Source: an uncultured SAR116 cluster alpha proteobacterium (GTDB lineage: Bacteria > Pseudomonadota > Alphaproteobacteria > Puniceispirillales > Marisalimonadaceae). Taken from it: a stretch of 38,723 nucleotides of DNA. Below, in pieces: positions 8,948-17,398 of the stretch. The translations under genes were made by a program, and so were the position numbers. The stretch is taken from NCBI GenBank assembly GCA_902558885.1, contig CACEFQ010000012.1, positions 1-38,723 on the forward strand. The letters are read 5' to 3'. Each line of letters starts with the position of its first letter. Position 1 is the first letter of the stretch. The notes beneath the pieces are model-generated. The model ran no database searches. It saw nothing but the letters and a program-made list of their open reading frames with translations, and was not told the DNA's origin.

Positions 8948-9419
8948 TAAATTCTCCAGATTTTCCTCCAGATTTATGGATAAGTTTTATATTTGTTAAT
9001 ATCATTTCTCTGTCAATAGCTTTACACATGTCATAAATGGTAAGGCCAGCAACTGAGGCTGCAGTTAGAGCCTCCATTTCAACTCCAGTTTTTCCAACAA
9101 GAGATGCTTCAGCAGTAATTTTTACGGAAGATTCTTCAATGTTAGGTTCTAAATCAACATTAACATATGATAAAGGAATAGAGTGACATAATGGGATTAA
9201 TTGGTCTGTTTTTTTTGCAGCCATAATACCTGCTAATTTTGCTATATTAAGAACATCACCTTTTTTAATCTCTAACTCTAATATTTTTTTTAGAGTATTT
9301 GCTTTCATAATAATTTTACCAGTTGCAATAGCTACTCTAACAGTAGAATCTTTTTGATTTATATCCACCATTGATGGGTTTCCATTTTTATCAAAATGTG
9401 TAAGTTCATTTTTACTCAA
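8937..9419 (-). CDS. moaC: cyclic pyranopterin monophosphate synthase MoaC
   Basis: Converts the MoaA product (3',8-cyclo-GTP) into cyclic pyranopterin monophosphate in molybdenum cofactor synthesis. The 160-residue length is normal. The core motifs are LIPLCHSIPLSYV, GVEMEALTAASVAGLTIYDMCKAID, and the C-terminal HKSGGKSGEF. The start is a TTG at 9419; it gives MSKNELTHFDKNGNPSMVDI, matching the usual LTHFD...MVDV start of the family, so the TTG is convincing. The TTGA overlap with the trpC stop (4 bases) points to translational coupling. Confidence 0.95.
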   Translation of the reverse strand: MSKNELTHFDKNGNPSMVDINQKDSTVRVAIATGKIIMKANTLKKILELEIKKGDVLNIAKLAGIMAAKKTDQLIPLCHSIPLSYVNVDLEPNIEESSVKITAEASLVGKTGVEMEALTAASVAGLTIYDMCKAIDREMILTNIKLIHKSGGKSGEFNAV

Positions 9420-10204
9420 TTTTTTATTCCTAATATTGTTTTTGTTGCCAAAGTTAAATTTTTTTCTTTTATAAGGCTCTCTCCAATTAAAAAATTAATT
9501 ATTCCATTTTCTTTAAATAATTTAAGATCTGAGTGTGTTTTTAGTCCACTTTCTGCTACAAGAATTTTGTCTAGATCAATAAATCTTTTTAATTTTAAAG
9601 TATTATTAATATCTACTTCCATAGTTTTTAAATTTCGATTATTAACACCAACTAATTTTGATTTAAGCTTGTTTGCCATTTTAATTTCTTCTTGAGTATG
9701 TGTTTCAATAAGCACATCCATACCTAAATCCATGGCTTCTTTTTCTAATAAGATTGCTTCTTCTAATGTAAGTGCTGCCATTATTAACAATATACAATCA
9801 GCACCTAATGATCTAGATTCTTTTATCTGCCAAGGATCAACTATAAAATCTTTTCTCAGAATAGGTAAATCAATTTCTTTTTTTATAATATCAATATATT
9901 TATTATTTCCTTGAAAATATTTTTCATCAGTTAAAACAGATAAACATGAAGCACCTCCATTCTGATAACATTTTGCTAGCTCTAGTGGATCAAAATCTTT
10001 TCTAATTAATCCTTTGCTTGGTGAAGCTTTTTTTATTTCTGCGATAAGATTAAATTTATTTGGATTATTAAGGTTTTCAATAAATCTTCTTGGTTTTTTT
10101 TGCTTATCAATTTTAGATTGGAGTTCAAAGTTATTTGTTTGGTTCTTTCTGAAAGTAAATTCTTCTTTTTTATAATTTATGATTTCTTGAAGTTTTGTTC
10201 TCAT
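9416..10204 (-). CDS. trpC: indole-3-glycerol phosphate synthase TrpC
   Basis: Closes the indole ring from CdRP in tryptophan synthesis. It is a monofunctional 262-residue TIM barrel without a fused TrpF domain. Catalytic-site motifs are all visible: LIAEIKKASPSKG, SVLTDEKYFQG, LRKDFIVDPWQI, GADCILLI, LVGVNNRNLKT, and ILVAESGL. It begins 8 bases after the trpD stop, with AAGGA on the minus strand inside the end of trpD serving as a possible ribosome site, and its own stop overlaps moaC by 4 bases. Confidence 0.96.
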   Translation of the reverse strand: MRTKLQEIINYKKEEFTFRKNQTNNFELQSKIDKQKKPRRFIENLNNPNKFNLIAEIKKASPSKGLIRKDFDPLELAKCYQNGGASCLSVLTDEKYFQGNNKYIDIIKKEIDLPILRKDFIVDPWQIKESRSLGADCILLIMAALTLEEAILLEKEAMDLGMDVLIETHTQEEIKMANKLKSKLVGVNNRNLKTMEVDINNTLKLKRFIDLDKILVAESGLKTHSDLKLFKENGIINFLIGESLIKEKNLTLATKTILGIKN

Positions 10205-10212
10205 TTTTATTT

Positions 10213-11241
10213 TCAGTCCTTCAAATTTGTCATTTTTATTAACATTTCTAATTTTTCCATAGCTTTCCCGTTGTCTAATGATTCTATTGCTTTTAAAGCG
10301 CCTTCTTGAAGGTTTTGTGCGTTACCTGTAGCAACTAATGCAGAAGCAGAATTTAAAATTACAACATCTCTAAACTTACTTTTTTTACCATTAAACAATT
10401 CAATAATTTCTTTAGCATTTTCTTCAGGTTCTCCGCCAACAATATCAGATATCTTAGCAGTAGGAATATCAATATCAGATGGATTAATTGAAAACTCTCT
10501 TATATTCCCATTTTTGAGTTCAGCACAATAAGTTTCTCCAGTTATAGTAACTTCATCTAATCCATCACTACCATGCACTATCCATGCATGAGTAGATCCA
10601 AGAGTTTTTAGTGACTCTGCAAATGGTAAAATAAGAGATTTGTCATAAACACCTAATAATTGTTTCTTTACTAATGCAGGGTTTGATAAGGGACCTAATA
10701 AATTAAATATAGTTCTTATGCCTATTTCTTGTCTTATTTTGCCAACATATTTCATTGCAATATGATGTTTTGGAGCAAGAAGAAAACAAATGCCAATTTT
10801 ATCCAAACATCTCTCTACAATATGAATCTCACAATCAATATTGACTGAAAGAGATTTTAAAACATTTGCTGCTCCTGATTTAGACGTGGCAGAATAGTTT
10901 CCATGTTTTGCGACGGGAATATTTGTTCCAGCTAACACAAAAGAAACAGCAGTAGAAATATTTAAAGTACCTAAATTATCTCCTCCAGTTCCTACAACAT
11001 CGATAGTATTTTCCTTAGATTTAATTTTTGAACATTTTTCTCTAAGGATTTCAGCGCCTGCTGCAATAACAGTTGAATTATGATTTTGCATTTTAATAGC
11101 TGTCAAAAACGATGAAATTTGTGCATCAGTTGCTTTTCCAGACATAATGATCTCAAATGCTGATTTGCTTAGTTGATAGCTCAATTCGTTTCCGTCAGTA
11201 ACAATTTTTAAAATATTTTTAAAACCCAAATCATAATTCAT
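10213..11241 (-). CDS. trpD: anthranilate phosphoribosyltransferase TrpD
   Basis: Transfers phosphoribose from PRPP to anthranilate, the second committed step of tryptophan synthesis. The 342-residue protein has the PRPP-binding glycine-rich loop DVVGTGGDNLGTLNIST (about 81-97), VAKHGNYSATSKSGAANVL, and the FNLLGPLSNPA block. It is first in the leftward run, with a 230-base gap before the divergent rplM. The glutamine amidotransferase trpG, often just upstream in alphaproteobacteria, is not here. I looked for a trp leader peptide in the gap and saw no cluster of Trp codons. Confidence 0.96.
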   Translation of the reverse strand: MNYDLGFKNILKIVTDGNELSYQLSKSAFEIIMSGKATDAQISSFLTAIKMQNHNSTVIAAGAEILREKCSKIKSKENTIDVVGTGGDNLGTLNISTAVSFVLAGTNIPVAKHGNYSATSKSGAANVLKSLSVNIDCEIHIVERCLDKIGICFLLAPKHHIAMKYVGKIRQEIGIRTIFNLLGPLSNPALVKKQLLGVYDKSLILPFAESLKTLGSTHAWIVHGSDGLDEVTITGETYCAELKNGNIREFSINPSDIDIPTAKISDIVGGEPEENAKEIIELFNGKKSKFRDVVILNSASALVATGNAQNLQEGALKAIESLDNGKAMEKLEMLIKMTNLKD

Positions 11242-11400
11242 TTATTAGCTCATCCATAATTTTGTTAAGATAATTTTAAATTATACTAATATTTTTTATT
11301 AATTTAATCTATATTTCTTTATCTATTATGTTTATGTGGTATTATCATACTCATTTAATTAAGTAATTGAAATTATTGTAAAATAACAAGAACTTTTTAA

Positions 11401-11428
11401 TTGACTGTAAAAGATAAAAAGGTTAACT
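11401..11428 (+). promoter_or_regulatory. candidate promoter of rplM-rpsI
   Basis: In the 230-base divergent gap between trpD and rplM, TTGACT (11401-11406) is followed after 16 bases by TTAACT (11423-11428), a fair sigma-70-like pair about 43 bases upstream of the rplM ATG. A closer -10 match, TAAAAT (11434-11439), lacks a well-spaced -35. The surrounding DNA is very AT-rich, so chance matches are easy and this is tentative. Confidence 0.3.
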
Positions 11429-11471
11429 AAGCATAAAATTTATAAATAAATTTACATTTAGGGAAGATGAA

Positions 11472-11936
11472 ATGACCTTAAAAGGTACTTATTCAGCAAA
11501 ACCAAAAGATATTAATAAAGATTGGTTTGTTGTAGATGCAGATGGGTTGGTCTTAGGACGCTTGGCCGTAATTATTGCAAATAGATTAAGAGGTAAACAC
11601 AAGGTTGGATTCACTCCGCATATGGCTTGTGGTGATAATATAATCGTTGTTAATTGTGAAAAAGTTGTTTTGACTGGAAACAAAAGAACTCAAAAAACAT
11701 ATTATTGGCATACAGGATACCCTGGAGGTATTAAAGAAAGAAAAGCTGATAAAATTTTAGATGGAAGATTTCCAGATAGAGTTATTCGTAAAGCTGTAGA
11801 AAGAATGGTTCCTCGTGGTCCACTTGGACGTCAAATAATGAGGCAACTATATATATATGCTGGCAATAATCATCCTCATGAAGCTCAATCTCCAGTAATA
11901 TTAGATATAAAATCTATGAATAGAAAAAATAGTTAA
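11472..11936 (+). CDS. rplM: 50S ribosomal protein L13
   Basis: Component of the large ribosomal subunit that binds 23S rRNA early in assembly. The 154 residues match the alphaproteobacterial length. Recognisable blocks are [54 protein letters not shown], and [29 protein letters not shown] strong ribosome site (AGGGAAG) precedes the ATG. It is followed by rpsI 10 bases later, the widespread L13-S9 operon. Confidence 0.98.
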   Translation: MTLKGTYSAKPKDINKDWFVVDADGLVLGRLAVIIANRLRGKHKVGFTPHMACGDNIIVVNCEKVVLTGNKRTQKTYYWHTGYPGGIKERKADKILDGRFPDRVIRKAVERMVPRGPLGRQIMRQLYIYAGNNHPHEAQSPVILDIKSMNRKNS

Positions 11937-11946
11937 AGGTTTGAAC

Positions 11947-12435
11947 ATGGCTGAAGAAAATAAAGAAACAAATAGTCTGGACGATTTATCTAAATTGAAA
12001 GTTGATAATAAAGAAGAGGCTGTCGTTAATGAACCAAAAATTGATTCCTTGGGTAGGTCTTATGCTACCGGAAGAAGAAAAGAATCTACTGCTCGTGTTT
12101 GGGTTAAGCGAGGCTCAGGAAAGATTTCTATTAATGGCAAAGAAATGGTAAAATACTTTGCTAGACCAGTTCTTCAAATGCAGTTGAATTTTGTGTTTGA
12201 CGTAACCGAAAGAAAAGATCAGTTTGACGTTATAGCAACAGTCAAAGGTGGTGGATTATCTGGGCAAGCAGGGGCTGTTAGGCATGGTTTAAGTAGGGCT
12301 ATTAGTCTTTTTGAGCCAGATCTTAGAAAACCATTAAAAACTGCTGGAATGTTAACCAGAGATTCTAGAGTTGTTGAGCGTAAAAAATATGGTAGAGCTA
12401 AAGCTAGAAAAAGTTTCCAATTTTCAAAACGATAG
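11947..12435 (+). CDS. rpsI: 30S ribosomal protein S9
   Basis: Small-subunit protein whose C-terminal tail reaches the P-site tRNA. The product is 162 residues from the ATG at 11947, which has AAAGG 6-7 bases upstream; a TTG two codons earlier is less likely. The first 35 or so residues are an acidic, variable extension as in other alphaproteobacterial S9 proteins. The conserved core begins at [16 protein letters not shown] and ends in [17 protein letters not shown], the expected basic tail. The operon ends at the hairpin terminator 27 bases downstream. Confidence 0.98.
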   Translation: MAEENKETNSLDDLSKLKVDNKEEAVVNEPKIDSLGRSYATGRRKESTARVWVKRGSGKISINGKEMVKYFARPVLQMQLNFVFDVTERKDQFDVIATVKGGGLSGQAGAVRHGLSRAISLFEPDLRKPLKTAGMLTRDSRVVERKKYGRAKARKSFQFSKR

Positions 12436-12461
12436 AGATAAGCATACTAATTTAATTAATA

Positions 12462-12487
12462 GGGTGTGCAATGCACACCTTTTTTTT
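12462..12487 (+). terminator. Rho-independent terminator of rplM-rpsI
   Basis: A perfect 7-bp stem GGTGTGC (12463-12469) / GCACACC (12473-12479) with the 3-base loop AAT is followed directly by eight T residues (12480-12487). It sits 27 bases after the rpsI stop. This is the clearest terminator in the window; most other gene ends here lack one. Confidence 0.93.
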
Positions 12488-12540
12488 ATCTTAAATATAT
12501 TTTATAAGTATTTTGTAATTTTAAATGAGAAGGAAATCAA

Positions 12541-13836
12541 ATGAAACCTATAAAAATAGGAATCGCAGGGCTTGGAAATGTTGGTGAAGAGGTTGCTTAT
12601 CAGTTAATTAAAGGTTTCAGGGTCCAAAAAAATTTATTCCAAATTGAGTTAGTAGCTGTTTCAGCTAGGTCAAAAAACAAAAAAAGAAAAGTAGATATAA
12701 ATAATCTTAAGTTTTTTGATAATCCTACAGATATGGTATCAGACAATAACATTGATGTGATTGTTGAATTAATTGGTGGTGACGAAGGTGTTGCAAAAGA
12801 TTTATGCTTTTCTGCTTTAAAAAATAATAAGGCAGTTATTACTGCTAATAAGGCACTAATTGCAAAATATGGTAAAGAATTAGCCGAAATAGCTGAGGAA
12901 AGAAATTTATTCTTTTCTTTTGAAGCTTCTGTTGCAGGAGGCATTCCAATTCTTAAACTTATTAGAGAAGGATTAATAGTAAATGAAATTACTAAACTCA
13001 CAGGCATTTTAAATGGAACTGCAAATTATATTTTATCCGAGATGGAAAAAGAACAAAAAAGTTTCGATATTGTTCTCAAAGAGGCACAAAAAAAAGGTTT
13101 TGCAGAAGCAGATCCATCTTTTGATGTAGATGGAATAGATGCAGCCCACAAAACCATAATATTATCAGCTTTAGCTTATGGGAAAATGCCAAATGTTAAT
13201 AATCTTACAATTAAGGGAATTAGAGATATAACATTGAATGATATTTCATACTGCAATCAATTAGGATATAAAATAAAGTTATTAGGTAATTCTTTGTTAT
13301 CTAAAAATAATAATGGTGATGATGAGTTGTGTTGTTCTGTTGAGCCATGGCTTATATCAAAAAATCTTGGCCTTTCAAGCGTTGCTGGGGTCCTAAACGC
13401 TGTCCAAATTGAGTCAAGCTTAGCTGGCTCAGTAATGATTACAGGTGCTGGGGCTGGTGGAGAACCCACCGCATCTGCTGTCTTAGCAGATATAGTCGAT
13501 TATGCTAATGAAACTAAATTATTTTCATTTGGAAGAAATTCAAAAGATATTAAAAATAACTATAATACAATACCCTATACAAATAAATTTAGATATTACT
13601 TGAGGTTAAATGTAGTAGATAAATCTGGTGTATTAGCTGATGTTACGTCCATTTTTAAAGATTATGGTTTATCAATTGAAAGTTTTATTCAAAAATCTAA
13701 TCAAGAAGACAAAACTGCTGAATTAGTAATAATAACTCATGAAGCTGAAGTTTCTGTGCTAAACGACTCTTTATTAAAAATATCAACATTAGATGGGGTA
13801 ATTACAAAGCCGGTTTGCTTAAGTATTTATTCCTAA
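12541..13836 (+). CDS. hom: homoserine dehydrogenase
   Basis: Reduces aspartate semialdehyde to homoserine in the threonine/methionine branch. The 431 residues comprise an N-terminal Rossmann domain (GIAGLGNVGEEVA, 8-20), the dimerisation/catalytic region (VITANKALIAKYG; FEASVAGGIPIL; GILNGTANYIL; KGFAEADPSFDVDGIDAAHK), and a C-terminal ACT domain (YYLRLNVVDKSGVLADVTSIF...), the usual site of threonine feedback inhibition. AAGGA about 7 bases before the ATG is a good ribosome site. In many alphaproteobacteria glpX lies between hom and recJ; here the two are separated by only 18 bases. Confidence 0.96.
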   Translation: MKPIKIGIAGLGNVGEEVAYQLIKGFRVQKNLFQIELVAVSARSKNKKRKVDINNLKFFDNPTDMVSDNNIDVIVELIGGDEGVAKDLCFSALKNNKAVITANKALIAKYGKELAEIAEERNLFFSFEASVAGGIPILKLIREGLIVNEITKLTGILNGTANYILSEMEKEQKSFDIVLKEAQKKGFAEADPSFDVDGIDAAHKTIILSALAYGKMPNVNNLTIKGIRDITLNDISYCNQLGYKIKLLGNSLLSKNNNGDDELCCSVEPWLISKNLGLSSVAGVLNAVQIESSLAGSVMITGAGAGGEPTASAVLADIVDYANETKLFSFGRNSKDIKNNYNTIPYTNKFRYYLRLNVVDKSGVLADVTSIFKDYGLSIESFIQKSNQEDKTAELVIITHEAEVSVLNDSLLKISTLDGVITKPVCLSIYS

Positions 13837-13854
13837 TAATTATAAGCAGTTAAT

Positions 13855-15660
13855 TTGACAAAAACACTATTATATAACTCAAATCCATCAGTAAATAATG
13901 CAGACTGGCAATTAATTGTTTCAAATGATTTTACAAAAAGATCTATAGATTATTTGTATCAAAAATATAAACTGCCAAGCTTTATTACGCCTTACCTTTT
14001 ATATAAGGGTATAAATTTAGATGAATTTGACAATTTCTTTACTCCTAAACTTAAAAATTTATTACCAGAGCCTTTTAAATTTAAAGATTTAGAAAAAGGA
14101 GTAAAAAGACTAGCTTCAGAAGTAATTGCATCGCGTCCTATAGGTATTTTTGGTGATTATGACGTAGATGGAGCTACATCTGCAGCAATTATATCAAAAT
14201 ATTTAGAACAATGTGGATGTAAAACATTTATACATATACCAGATAGGTTTCTAGAGGGATATGGACCAAATGAAAAAGCTTTAAAAGGACTTCATGAAAA
14301 AGGTTCTAAATTAATAGTTACTGTTGATTGTGGTATTTCTTCTTTTGAGCCTCTTCAAGCAATGACCTCTGTTGATATTGATGTAATTGTTATTGATCAT
14401 CATATACCCGATATGAAACTGCCTCCAGCATATGCTATTATTAATCCTAAAAGAATTGACACTGTAAAGGGATATGAAGATTTATGTGCAGCTGGTGTAA
14501 CTTTTATTTTTTTAATTGGTTTGAATAGAGAATTAAGAAAACAAGGTTTTTTTAAAAATAGACCTGAACCTAATTTGTTTCAATTTCTTGATTTGGTTGC
14601 TTTAGGGACAGTTTGTGATGTGGTTCCTTTAAGCAAGTTAAATAGGGCCCTTGTAAAGCAGGGACTTAACATAATGAAAAGAAGAGAGAATATTGGGATT
14701 AAAGTTTTATCAGATATTAGTAAAATAAATAGTACGCCAAACACCCAATCTCTAGGTTTTTCTTTGGGACCAAGAATTAATGCAGGTGGTAGGATTGGAA
14801 ATAGTGAACTTGGTGTAAAGCTTCTTAAAGAAAGCGATGAGAGTAAAGCTATTGAAAAAGCTAACAAATTAGATGAATTAAATAAAAAAAGAAGATTTTT
14901 AACAGCTGAATTAGAGAGTAAAGCCATAGGATTAATAGAAAAAATTAAAAATAATAATGGTAACAGAATACCTAACGCAATAGTAGTAAATGGCAATGAT
15001 TTTCATCAAGGTATAACCGGCATTGTAGCTGGTAGAATGAAAGAATTGTATAACCGACCCGTGTGTTTAATTTCAATTAAAGATGGAATTGGCAAGGGTT
15101 CAGGTAGGTCAATTTATGGCATTCCTCTAGGAGAAATAATTTTAGAAGCATTAAATTTAGAAATATTAAAAACTGGTGGCGGTCATGATATGGCTGCTGG
15201 ATTTACAATTGATCCATCTGAGATAAATAACTTTAACAACTTTTTAAATGATAAAGTAAGTTCTTTTATGAAAAATGGAGTTCCAAGATTTTCACATATT
15301 GTAACTTCTGTTATTCCAATTTCAGCCTGTACTTTAGAGATAGCTGAATGGCTTGAAAATTTGGGTCCGTGGGGTTCAGGAATGGAGGAGCCAAAATTCA
15401 TAGTACCTAATTCTAAGATATCTTCTTTTAGAAGATTTGGCTCTAATAATGAGCATGCTTCATTTTATATAAATGATGGTTCTTCAAAAAAACTAAGAGT
15501 AAAAAAATTTAATTTATTAAATAGTGATTTAAAAAAAGTGTTTAAAAATTACGAAAATGTAAATTTTGATTTTTTAGGTACTTTAACTATTGATACATGG
15601 AATAATTCTAAAACTATTGAGTTTATGCTTGATGATATAATTTATGCAGATGTTACTTGA
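13855..15660 (+). CDS. recJ: single-stranded-DNA-specific exonuclease RecJ
   Basis: 5'-3' single-strand exonuclease for recombination and mismatch/base-excision repair. The 601 residues include the DHH-family motifs GIFGDYDVDGATSA (97-110), VTVDCGIS (155-162), and VIDHHIPD (179-186), then a DHHA1 region with VVNGNDFHQGITGIVAGRM, GKGSGRS and TGGGHDMAAGFTI, and a C-terminal OB-like domain. The start is a TTG at 13855, because no in-frame ATG or GTG exists nearby and the N-terminal homologous region requires it; the upstream AAGCAG is a weak ribosome site. It probably shares a transcript with hom. Confidence 0.94.
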   Translation: MTKTLLYNSNPSVNNADWQLIVSNDFTKRSIDYLYQKYKLPSFITPYLLYKGINLDEFDNFFTPKLKNLLPEPFKFKDLEKGVKRLASEVIASRPIGIFGDYDVDGATSAAIISKYLEQCGCKTFIHIPDRFLEGYGPNEKALKGLHEKGSKLIVTVDCGISSFEPLQAMTSVDIDVIVIDHHIPDMKLPPAYAIINPKRIDTVKGYEDLCAAGVTFIFLIGLNRELRKQGFFKNRPEPNLFQFLDLVALGTVCDVVPLSKLNRALVKQGLNIMKRRENIGIKVLSDISKINSTPNTQSLGFSLGPRINAGGRIGNSELGVKLLKESDESKAIEKANKLDELNKKRRFLTAELESKAIGLIEKIKNNNGNRIPNAIVVNGNDFHQGITGIVAGRMKELYNRPVCLISIKDGIGKGSGRSIYGIPLGEIILEALNLEILKTGGGHDMAAGFTIDPSEINNFNNFLNDKVSSFMKNGVPRFSHIVTSVIPISACTLEIAEWLENLGPWGSGMEEPKFIVPNSKISSFRRFGSNNEHASFYINDGSSKKLRVKKFNLLNSDLKKVFKNYENVNFDFLGTLTIDTWNNSKTIEFMLDDIIYADVT

Positions 15661-15695
15661 TTTTTAATTAAATTGTAGTTAATAACTATTCCAGT

Positions 15696-15770
15696 GGTCC
15701 CTTCGTCTAATGGTTAGGACTCAGCCCTTTCACGGCTGCAATAGGGGTTCGAATCCCCTAGGGATCACCA
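15696..15770 (+). tRNA. tRNA-Glu (anticodon TTC)
   Basis: A 75-base cloverleaf. The acceptor stem GGTCCCT pairs with AGGGATC (one G-T wobble), the anticodon stem CAGCC/GGCTG encloses the loop CTTTCAC with anticodon TTC at 15729-15731, and the T-arm reads AGGGG-TTCGAAT-CCCCT. The discriminator base is A and the CCA end is encoded. It lies in the 136-base gap after recJ. Confidence 0.97.
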
Positions 15771-15796
15771 TCTAATATATTAATAAATTTATTATT

Positions 15797-16279
15797 ATGA
15801 AAAATATCCAAGAAAAAATTAATATAACTGAATTAGAAGTTATTAAGGCTCAAGAATTGTGGGCTCAAAACGTTATAGAAATCGGAAATTTATATATTAA
15901 AAAAGAAGATTATAAATCAAGAGCGAGTGTTTTTGTTAAACAATTTTATGCTTTTGATGTGGGTGAAGTATTATTTAAGCCTACATTAGCGTCAGAAAAG
16001 CAATTTCGTTGTACTTATGATGACGCCTTATCTTATTTCATTGGGGGTCATATTTCAGAAGATAAAGGTTTTGCATTAAAACCGTGGGAAAAAATAAATT
16101 TTGGTGAAAGAAAAATAATTATTCTCAAGGAGATAGCTTTATCAATGGGAAATTACTTTTTTCAAAGTATTGACGGTGGGGATGAGGTTAAAGTAGAATT
16201 TACTTTTGGTTATGTAAAAGATAAAGATAATAATTTGTTAATCAACCTACACCATTCATCTATTCCATATACAAACTAA
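15797..16279 (+). CDS. NTF2-like (SnoaL-type) domain protein of unknown function
   Basis: A 160-residue soluble protein with no signal peptide or membrane segment. It begins with helix-rich ITELEVIKAQELWAQNVIEIG and continues with FKPTLASEKQFRCTYDDALSYFIGG, DKGFALKPWEKINF, MGNYFF, VEFTFGYVKDKDNNLLINLHHSSIPY. The final LHHSSxPY beta strand and overall pattern resemble the NTF2-like/CaMKII-association fold. From memory, close relatives in marine cyanobacteria and proteobacteria are sometimes labelled phosphoribosyl-AMP cyclohydrolase, but none of the HisI metal-binding Cys/His motifs is visible here, so I do not use that name. It follows tRNA-Glu by 26 bases and converges on the hydrolase gene with a 15-base gap. 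Confidence 0.8.
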   Translation: MKNIQEKINITELEVIKAQELWAQNVIEIGNLYIKKEDYKSRASVFVKQFYAFDVGEVLFKPTLASEKQFRCTYDDALSYFIGGHISEDKGFALKPWEKINFGERKIIILKEIALSMGNYFFQSIDGGDEVKVEFTFGYVKDKDNNLLINLHHSSIPYTN

Positions 16280-16294
16280 AAGAAATATGCAGCA

Positions 16295-17203
16295 TTATCT
16301 CAAATTTTTAATCCAATTAACCATTGTTTTTTTAGCATGTTCAGTTTGATTTGGAGAAATAATATCACCAGCTAACACATGTGAATATTTATCGTCGTTA
16401 TTCGAAAGTTTAACGATTTTTGTTGTGCTTTTCCCTCCCCAATTAGATATAAAGTTTTTTGTTTTTTTAGGATCAACCACTTTGTCATCCATTGAAAAAT
16501 AAAAAAGCGCAGGTTTATCCACTTTACTGTAATCATTATCATTTACTTCATTTACTAGCTTTGCCATTGGAATAAGAGCAATTGTTGGATATGACATTGT
16601 CCAATATTTTTTGTTAAGATCATTTCTTGGATTGTGTTTCATTGTCTTACCAAGAATTAATTTTAACCAATATTCAGAAAAAGGCCATGAAATCAAACTA
16701 GCAAATTTGTTATTTATTCCAAAATTAGGTGATATAAATATATATCCTAAAATTTTCTTTGAAAGCTTTTTGTCTAGAGCAGAAGTTACACTTATCGTTC
16801 CGCCAGTTGAAGAGGACATTAAAATAACTTTTTCTCCAATTTTTGAACCAATTTCTAATGCCTCATGAAGATCTTTCATCCAACTTGAAATTGAACATAA
16901 TTCCATTGCTTTTGAATTTCTTCCATGTCCTGTTAACCTTGTAAAGAAAAGATTTGCATTTAAATCGATAGCAATTTTGTCAGGAAGAGGGCGAACTTCT
17001 TCTGATGATGCTGTAAAACCATGAATATAAACTATTGCAATCTGTGTTTTTTTATTGGTTTTGTTGGCCCAAATTACTTTTTTTTCTACTCCTTCTTTAA
17101 TATCTATAAACTGTTCTTCTGTTTTTTTTAAATATTCATTTATATTAGACCCGATAAAATTTGGATTAAAATCGCTTGAAAATTTTACCTGATTTGTATT
17201 CAT
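16295..17203 (-). CDS. alpha/beta hydrolase, probably membrane-anchored or exported
   Basis: Serine hydrolase of unknown substrate. From the ATG at 17203 it has 302 residues: IVYIHGFTASSEEVRPLP (oxyanion region), FFTRLTGHGR, a nucleophile elbow SSSTGG (Ser132 as nucleophile in an S-x-S-x-G variant of GxSxG), DDKVVDP (probable acid Asp), and a His in YSHVLAGD near the C-terminus. The in-frame DNA upstream of the ATG encodes about 20 mostly Ile/Leu/Phe residues after a Lys, a typical signal peptide or anchor, with no ATG, GTG or TTG. A perfect AAGGAG (17277-17272) lies 8 bases before an ATA codon at 17263-17261, so the true start may be AUA (or the next AUU), giving about 322 residues. See the findings. 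Confidence 0.88.
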   Translation of the reverse strand: MNTNQVKFSSDFNPNFIGSNINEYLKKTEEQFIDIKEGVEKKVIWANKTNKKTQIAIVYIHGFTASSEEVRPLPDKIAIDLNANLFFTRLTGHGRNSKAMELCSISSWMKDLHEALEIGSKIGEKVILMSSSTGGTISVTSALDKKLSKKILGYIFISPNFGINNKFASLISWPFSEYWLKLILGKTMKHNPRNDLNKKYWTMSYPTIALIPMAKLVNEVNDNDYSKVDKPALFYFSMDDKVVDPKKTKNFISNWGGKSTTKIVKLSNNDDKYSHVLAGDIISPNQTEHAKKTMVNWIKNLR

Positions 17204-17271
17204 AGATATTATTAAAGTTAAACTAAAAAGTATTATAAAGGGTATAATATATTTAAAAATTATTTTGCAAA

Positions 17272-17277
17272 CTCCTT
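17272..17277 (-). promoter_or_regulatory. ribosome binding site that implies an upstream non-canonical start
   Basis: AAGGAG on the minus strand is separated by 8 bases from ATA (17263-17261) in the hydrolase frame. It is 68 bases before the first ATG (17203), too far to serve it. A stop codon (17278-17276) immediately overlaps the site, so translation must begin after it. Confidence 0.6.
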
Positions 17278-17398
17278 AACTTTTAATATTACTATTAACC
17301 CATAATTTTATTAAAAAAAACAGTAAATATTAAAATAATAAATATTAATTTTTAGCTATTTGTGTTTATATAACGTCATTATTATAATGGTTTAATTT

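Noticed and set aside
15696-15796. tRNA-Glu as an integration site for a mobile element
   Set aside because: No integrase, repeated tRNA 3' end or phage-like genes follow; the neighbours look like ordinary chromosome.
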